Made by a program: the position numbers and the translations under genes. The notes under the pieces were generated by a model. The model worked only from the letters and a program-made list of their open reading frames with translations, made no database searches and was not told the origin of the DNA. DNA of 64,000 nucleotides from Bradyrhizobium sp. CB2312 (GTDB taxonomy: Bacteria > Pseudomonadota > Alphaproteobacteria > Rhizobiales > Xanthobacteraceae): contig NZ_CP121668.1 of the NCBI RefSeq assembly GCF_029714425.1, positions 7,275,501 through 7,339,500 on the forward strand, in the 5' to 3' direction. Shown here piece by piece: positions 61,110-64,000 of the stretch (positions within the stretch are counted from its first letter, which is position 1; each line of letters begins with the position of its first letter).

Positions 61110-62198
61110 ATGCCACGCATCGCAAACATCGAATCCGCCCTCTACCGGATCCCCCTGCCCATCACGCTCTCCGACTCCACCCATGGCGAGATCGCGGCGT
61201 TCGAGCTGATCACCTGCCGAGTACGCGATGCCGATGGCGCCGAGGGCGTCGGTTACACCTACACGGTCGGGCGCAATGGCGGGGCGGTCGCCGATATTCT
61301 CACGCGCGAGATTCCGCCGCTGGTCGAAGGGCGCGAGGCCGACGACACGGAAGCCGTCTGGCATCATGTCTGGTGGGGCCTGCATTATGGCGGGCGCGGC
61401 GGGCCGGCGGTGCTGGCGCTGTCCGCGCTCGACATCGCGCTGTGGGACCTGAAGGCGCGGCGCGCGAAATTGCCGCTGTACCAGTTGCTCGGCGGTTTTG
61501 ACGCGCGCGTGCCGTGCTATGCCGGCGGCATCGACCTCGATCTGTCGGTCGAGGCACTGCTCGAGCAGACCGACGGCAATCTCGCGAAAGGCTTTCGCGC
61601 CATCAAGATGAAGGTCGGCCGGCCCGATCTCAAATCCGACGTCGCGCGCGTCTCCGCGATGCGACAGCATCTCGGCGACGGCTTTCCGCTGATGGCGGAC
61701 GCCAACATGAAGTGGACGGTCGAGGAAGCGATCCGCGCCGCGCGCGCCTTCGTTCCCTACGATCTCACCTGGCTGGAAGAGCCTGTTATCCCCGACGACG
61801 TCGCCGGCCATGCCCGCATCCTGCAGGCCGGCGGGGTGCCGATCGCGGCAGGCGAGAATCTGCGCTCGCTGTGGGAGTTCAAGAACTACATCGTCGCGGG
61901 CGCGGTGTCCTATCCCGAGCCCGACGTCACCAATTGCGGCGGCGTCTCGAGCTTCATGAAGATCGCGCGGCTGGCGGAAGCCTTCAACCTGCCCGTCACC
62001 AGCCACGGCGCGCACGACATCACCGTGCACCTGCTCGCGGCCTGTCCGAACCGGTCGTACCTGGAGGCGCACGGCTTCGGGTTGGACACATATATCGAGC
62101 ACCCGCTGGTGCTCGAGGACGGCAAGGCGCTGGCGCCGGACCGCGCCGGCCATGGCATCAGCTTTGACTGGACAGGGTTGGCGAAATTGGCGGCGTAG
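61110..62198 (+). CDS. Mandelate racemase / muconate lactonising enzyme (enolase superfamily)
   Basis: 362 aa from the ATG at 61110 with a perfect GGGAGG ribosome binding site. The K-x-K catalytic site is FRAIKMKVGRPD, and metal ligands lie in LMADANMKW, WLEEPVIPDD and AAGENLRS, with the late His in VTSHGAHDITVH. These place it in the mandelate racemase group, which abstracts an alpha proton from a carboxylate, usually an acid sugar. It is followed by an M20 amidohydrolase. Confidence 0.9.
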   Translation: MPRIANIESALYRIPLPITLSDSTHGEIAAFELITCRVRDADGAEGVGYTYTVGRNGGAVADILTREIPPLVEGREADDTEAVWHHVWWGLHYGGRGGPAVLALSALDIALWDLKARRAKLPLYQLLGGFDARVPCYAGGIDLDLSVEALLEQTDGNLAKGFRAIKMKVGRPDLKSDVARVSAMRQHLGDGFPLMADANMKWTVEEAIRAARAFVPYDLTWLEEPVIPDDVAGHARILQAGGVPIAAGENLRSLWEFKNYIVAGAVSYPEPDVTNCGGVSSFMKIARLAEAFNLPVTSHGAHDITVHLLAACPNRSYLEAHGFGLDTYIEHPLVLEDGKALAPDRAGHGISFDWTGLAKLAA

Positions 62199-62227
62199 GG
62201 CTGATCGCCGCTGCGAGCGAGGTGCGC

Positions 62228-62330
62228 CCCTCTCCCGCTTGCGGGAGAGGGTTGGGGAGAGGGTGTCTCCGCAGTGAGATCCCCAATGACGATCGAGCCC
62301 TCTCCCGGCTTCTCCCGCAAGCGGGAGAGG
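62228..62330. repeat. CTCTCCCGC palindromic repeats
   Basis: CCCTCTCCCGC and GCGGGAGAGGG form a perfect 11-bp stem at 62228-62251, and a second CTCCCGC / GCGGGAG pair lies at 62311-62330. Same family as 33412, 35185 and 43980. The rest of the gap to 62474 holds no gene. Confidence 0.75.
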
Positions 62331-62473
62331 TGAAGCGGAGCGCGCGGCGCGGTTGGTCTACCCAGCAGGCACGGAGTTCATTGCTGCACGCGAGGCATTC
62401 CAAGGGGCTTGATGTGGGAGGCAGATAATCGGCTATGGTGGCAACAGCCGACACCATCTGAAAGTCTCCCGCC

Positions 62474-63622
62474 TTGACCCCCGACCTGCACAAGAAACTG
62501 ACCGAATGGCGCCGGCATCTGCATGCGCATCCCGAGCTGTCGCTCCAGGAGAAGGCGACTGCCGCCTTCGTGCAGGAGAAGCTGACCGAGCTCGGCATTC
62601 CCTTCAAAGCCGGCATCGGCGGCCACGGCGTCGTCGCGACCTTGAGGCGCGGGTCTGCGCAGGGCCGCGTCGGCCTGCGGGCCGACATGGATGCGCTGCC
62701 GATCACCGAGGATACCGGCCTTGCCTACACCTCGACCACCCCGGGCGTGATGCATGCCTGCGGTCATGACGGACACACCGCCTCGCTGCTCGGCGCGGCG
62801 GCGCTGCTCGCTGCCGACACCAGTTGGAGCGGCACGGTCGATTTCATCTTCCAGCCGGCCGAGGAAGGCTTTGGCGGCTCGCGCGCGATGGTCGCGGCCG
62901 GGCTGTTCGAGCGCTTTCCGATGGACCGGGTGTTCGGCTTCCACAACTGGCCGGGCTTGGAGGCCGGCACCATCGCGGTCCATGACGGGGTCGTCATGGC
63001 CTCCGGCGGGCGCATCACCATCACCATCGACGGCCATGCCGGCCACGCCGGCATGCCGCATCTGACGCGCGATCCGGTGATGGCGGCGGGCCATCTCATC
63101 GTGGCGCTGCAGACCATCGTGTCGCGCAGCGTGGATCCGCTCGACACTGCCGTCCTCTCGCTCTGCACCATCGAGGGCGGCACCGCGCCGAACCAGATCG
63201 CCGGCCGCGTCACCATCCGCGGCACGCTGCGCTATCACCGCGACGGCGTGAAGGACACCATCCTCGACGGCATCGAGCGCACCTGCGCCGGGATTGCGAC
63301 GAGCTTCGGCGTCAAGGTGACGCCCGAGATCGTCATGGGTGTCGGCGTCGTGATCAACACGCCGGCGGAGGCGGACCTTGCCCGCATCGCCGCCGACAAG
63401 GCGCAGGCGCCCGTACGCCGCGACCTCGCGCCCAGCATGGCCGGCGAGGACTTCGCCTACTACCTGCAAAAGCGGCCCGGCGCGTTCGTCTGGATCGGCA
63501 ACGGGCCCTTGCGCGACGGCGCCGAGCTACACGGGCCGCGCTACGATTTCAACGACGCGATCCTGCCGGTAGCGTCGACCTGGATGGCCGAGGTCGCCAA
63601 GACGGCGCTGGCGTCGAACTAG
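62474..63622 (+). CDS. M20-family amidohydrolase (aminoacylase / hippurate hydrolase-like)
   Basis: 382 aa from a TTG; no in-frame ATG lies close, and the ribosome binding site is weak. The metal site is in MHACGHDGHTASLLG, FQPAEEGFGGSRAMV and GFHNWPG, with the catalytic Glu in PAEE. These match the aminoacylase group that cuts N-acyl amino acids. The last part (DDLAPSMAGEDFAYYLQKRP-type ending) is standard. It follows the enolase-superfamily gene but repeats separate them. Confidence 0.88.
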   Translation: MTPDLHKKLTEWRRHLHAHPELSLQEKATAAFVQEKLTELGIPFKAGIGGHGVVATLRRGSAQGRVGLRADMDALPITEDTGLAYTSTTPGVMHACGHDGHTASLLGAAALLAADTSWSGTVDFIFQPAEEGFGGSRAMVAAGLFERFPMDRVFGFHNWPGLEAGTIAVHDGVVMASGGRITITIDGHAGHAGMPHLTRDPVMAAGHLIVALQTIVSRSVDPLDTAVLSLCTIEGGTAPNQIAGRVTIRGTLRYHRDGVKDTILDGIERTCAGIATSFGVKVTPEIVMGVGVVINTPAEADLARIAADKAQAPVRRDLAPSMAGEDFAYYLQKRPGAFVWIGNGPLRDGAELHGPRYDFNDAILPVASTWMAEVAKTALASN

Positions 63623-63840
63623 CTGATCTCGCGCGGCAGCTTCCACTCCGGCCGGGGCTCGCAGACCTCGGCCTGCTCCACCCGCGCGACGTGATATCCC
63701 TCGGGCAGAAGCCGGCCGCCTTCCTCGTCCGCGACCGGCACGTCGGTCACCAATCCCTCGATCAGGGCGGCTTCCCATACCTCCTTCTCGGAAGGAAAGG
63801 GATCGCCGATCTGCTTGTTGCCTTCGAACAGCGCATACAT
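63619..63840 (-). CDS. Conserved hypothetical protein, 73 aa
   Basis: The product begins MYALFEGNKQIGDPFPSEKE. It is small, acidic and soluble, with an ending CEPRPEWKLPREIS. It overlaps the 3' end of the amidohydrolase by four bases on the other strand. The protein resembles small alphaproteobacterial hypotheticals, but I do not recognise a family. Confidence 0.65.
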   Translation of the reverse strand: MYALFEGNKQIGDPFPSEKEVWEAALIEGLVTDVPVADEEGGRLLPEGYHVARVEQAEVCEPRPEWKLPREIS

Positions 63841-63966
63841 CAGTTCCGGCCCTCCCGTTGACCAAGCTCACGAGAAACGTATCGATAGCACGGACGTTCC
63901 TTCCGGCAGGCGCGGCTTCCGCCATGGAGCGAGCCGCGTCCGGCGATGGCAAAGGAAGTCACGTGA

Positions 63967-64000
63967 ATGGCGCGCGTTCTGATCGGAACCTCCGGCTGGC
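63967..64000 (+). CDS. DUF72-family protein, N-terminus only
   Basis: The last 34 bases encode MARVLIGTSGW, which matches the start of DUF72 (YecE-like) proteins. The gene runs off the window, so its length and function cannot be judged. Confidence 0.55.
   Translation, partial: MARVLIGTSGW

Overview
The window looks like a chromosomal segment of a Bradyrhizobium-like alphaproteobacterium. It is GC-rich, gene dense and carries several families of long intergenic palindromes typical of such genomes. Its gene content fits as well: a CyoABCD quinol oxidase, a PuuD-type urate oxidase, a fused indolepyruvate oxidoreductase, Bug-type binding proteins and an avidin-like protein. No rRNA, tRNA, CRISPR array, integrase or transposase was seen.

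Layout. 1-561 is mostly empty apart from a 40-residue secreted peptide gene. 593-6268 (minus strand) is an AT-richer three-gene unit: a large metallophosphoesterase, a trypsin-like protease joined to an effector-associated domain, and a membrane protein with a STAND-type winged-helix region, pentapeptide repeats and a helical tail but no NTPase. This is the best candidate for an undescribed conflict or signalling system. 6881-11124 holds a beta-decarboxylating dehydrogenase, an MFS exporter and a B12-binding radical SAM enzyme. 11445-17433 carries a two-subunit molybdenum hydroxylase and then a flavocytochrome-c-type flavoprotein with SoxX, SoxY, SoxZ and SoxA; SoxB and SoxCD are absent and the SoxY tail motif is altered. 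17516-20597 is a carbohydrate ABC importer without its ATPase.

20623-27704 contains a trimeric autotransporter adhesin and its secreted partner, a divergent AraC regulator, an NCS2-like permease with an isochorismatase-fold amidohydrolase, and a hotdog-fold protein. 27868-37831 carries the fused indolepyruvate oxidoreductase, an FAD dehydrogenase, an HtrA-like protease, a GMC oxidoreductase with a gluconate-dehydrogenase-gamma-like partner, and a nuclease followed by a possible small RNA. 38195-42048 is cyoABCD. 42276-50810 is a run of metabolic genes (a short-chain dehydrogenase remnant, a carboxymuconolactone decarboxylase homologue, a short-chain dehydrogenase, a sorbosone-dehydrogenase-like enzyme, PuuD, a VOC protein, a lytic transglycosylase, a NUDIX hydrolase and a Bug protein).

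50811-64000 is more accessory. It holds two small hypothetical genes, a very large membrane patatin, a 45-residue membrane peptide gene with a strong ribosome binding site, a CYTH-CHAD protein, an avidin-fold protein lacking part of the biotin pocket, an MFS transporter, two M20 peptidases, an enolase-superfamily enzyme and the start of a DUF72 gene. All functions are inferred from motifs and domain order seen in the sequence; no database search was run.
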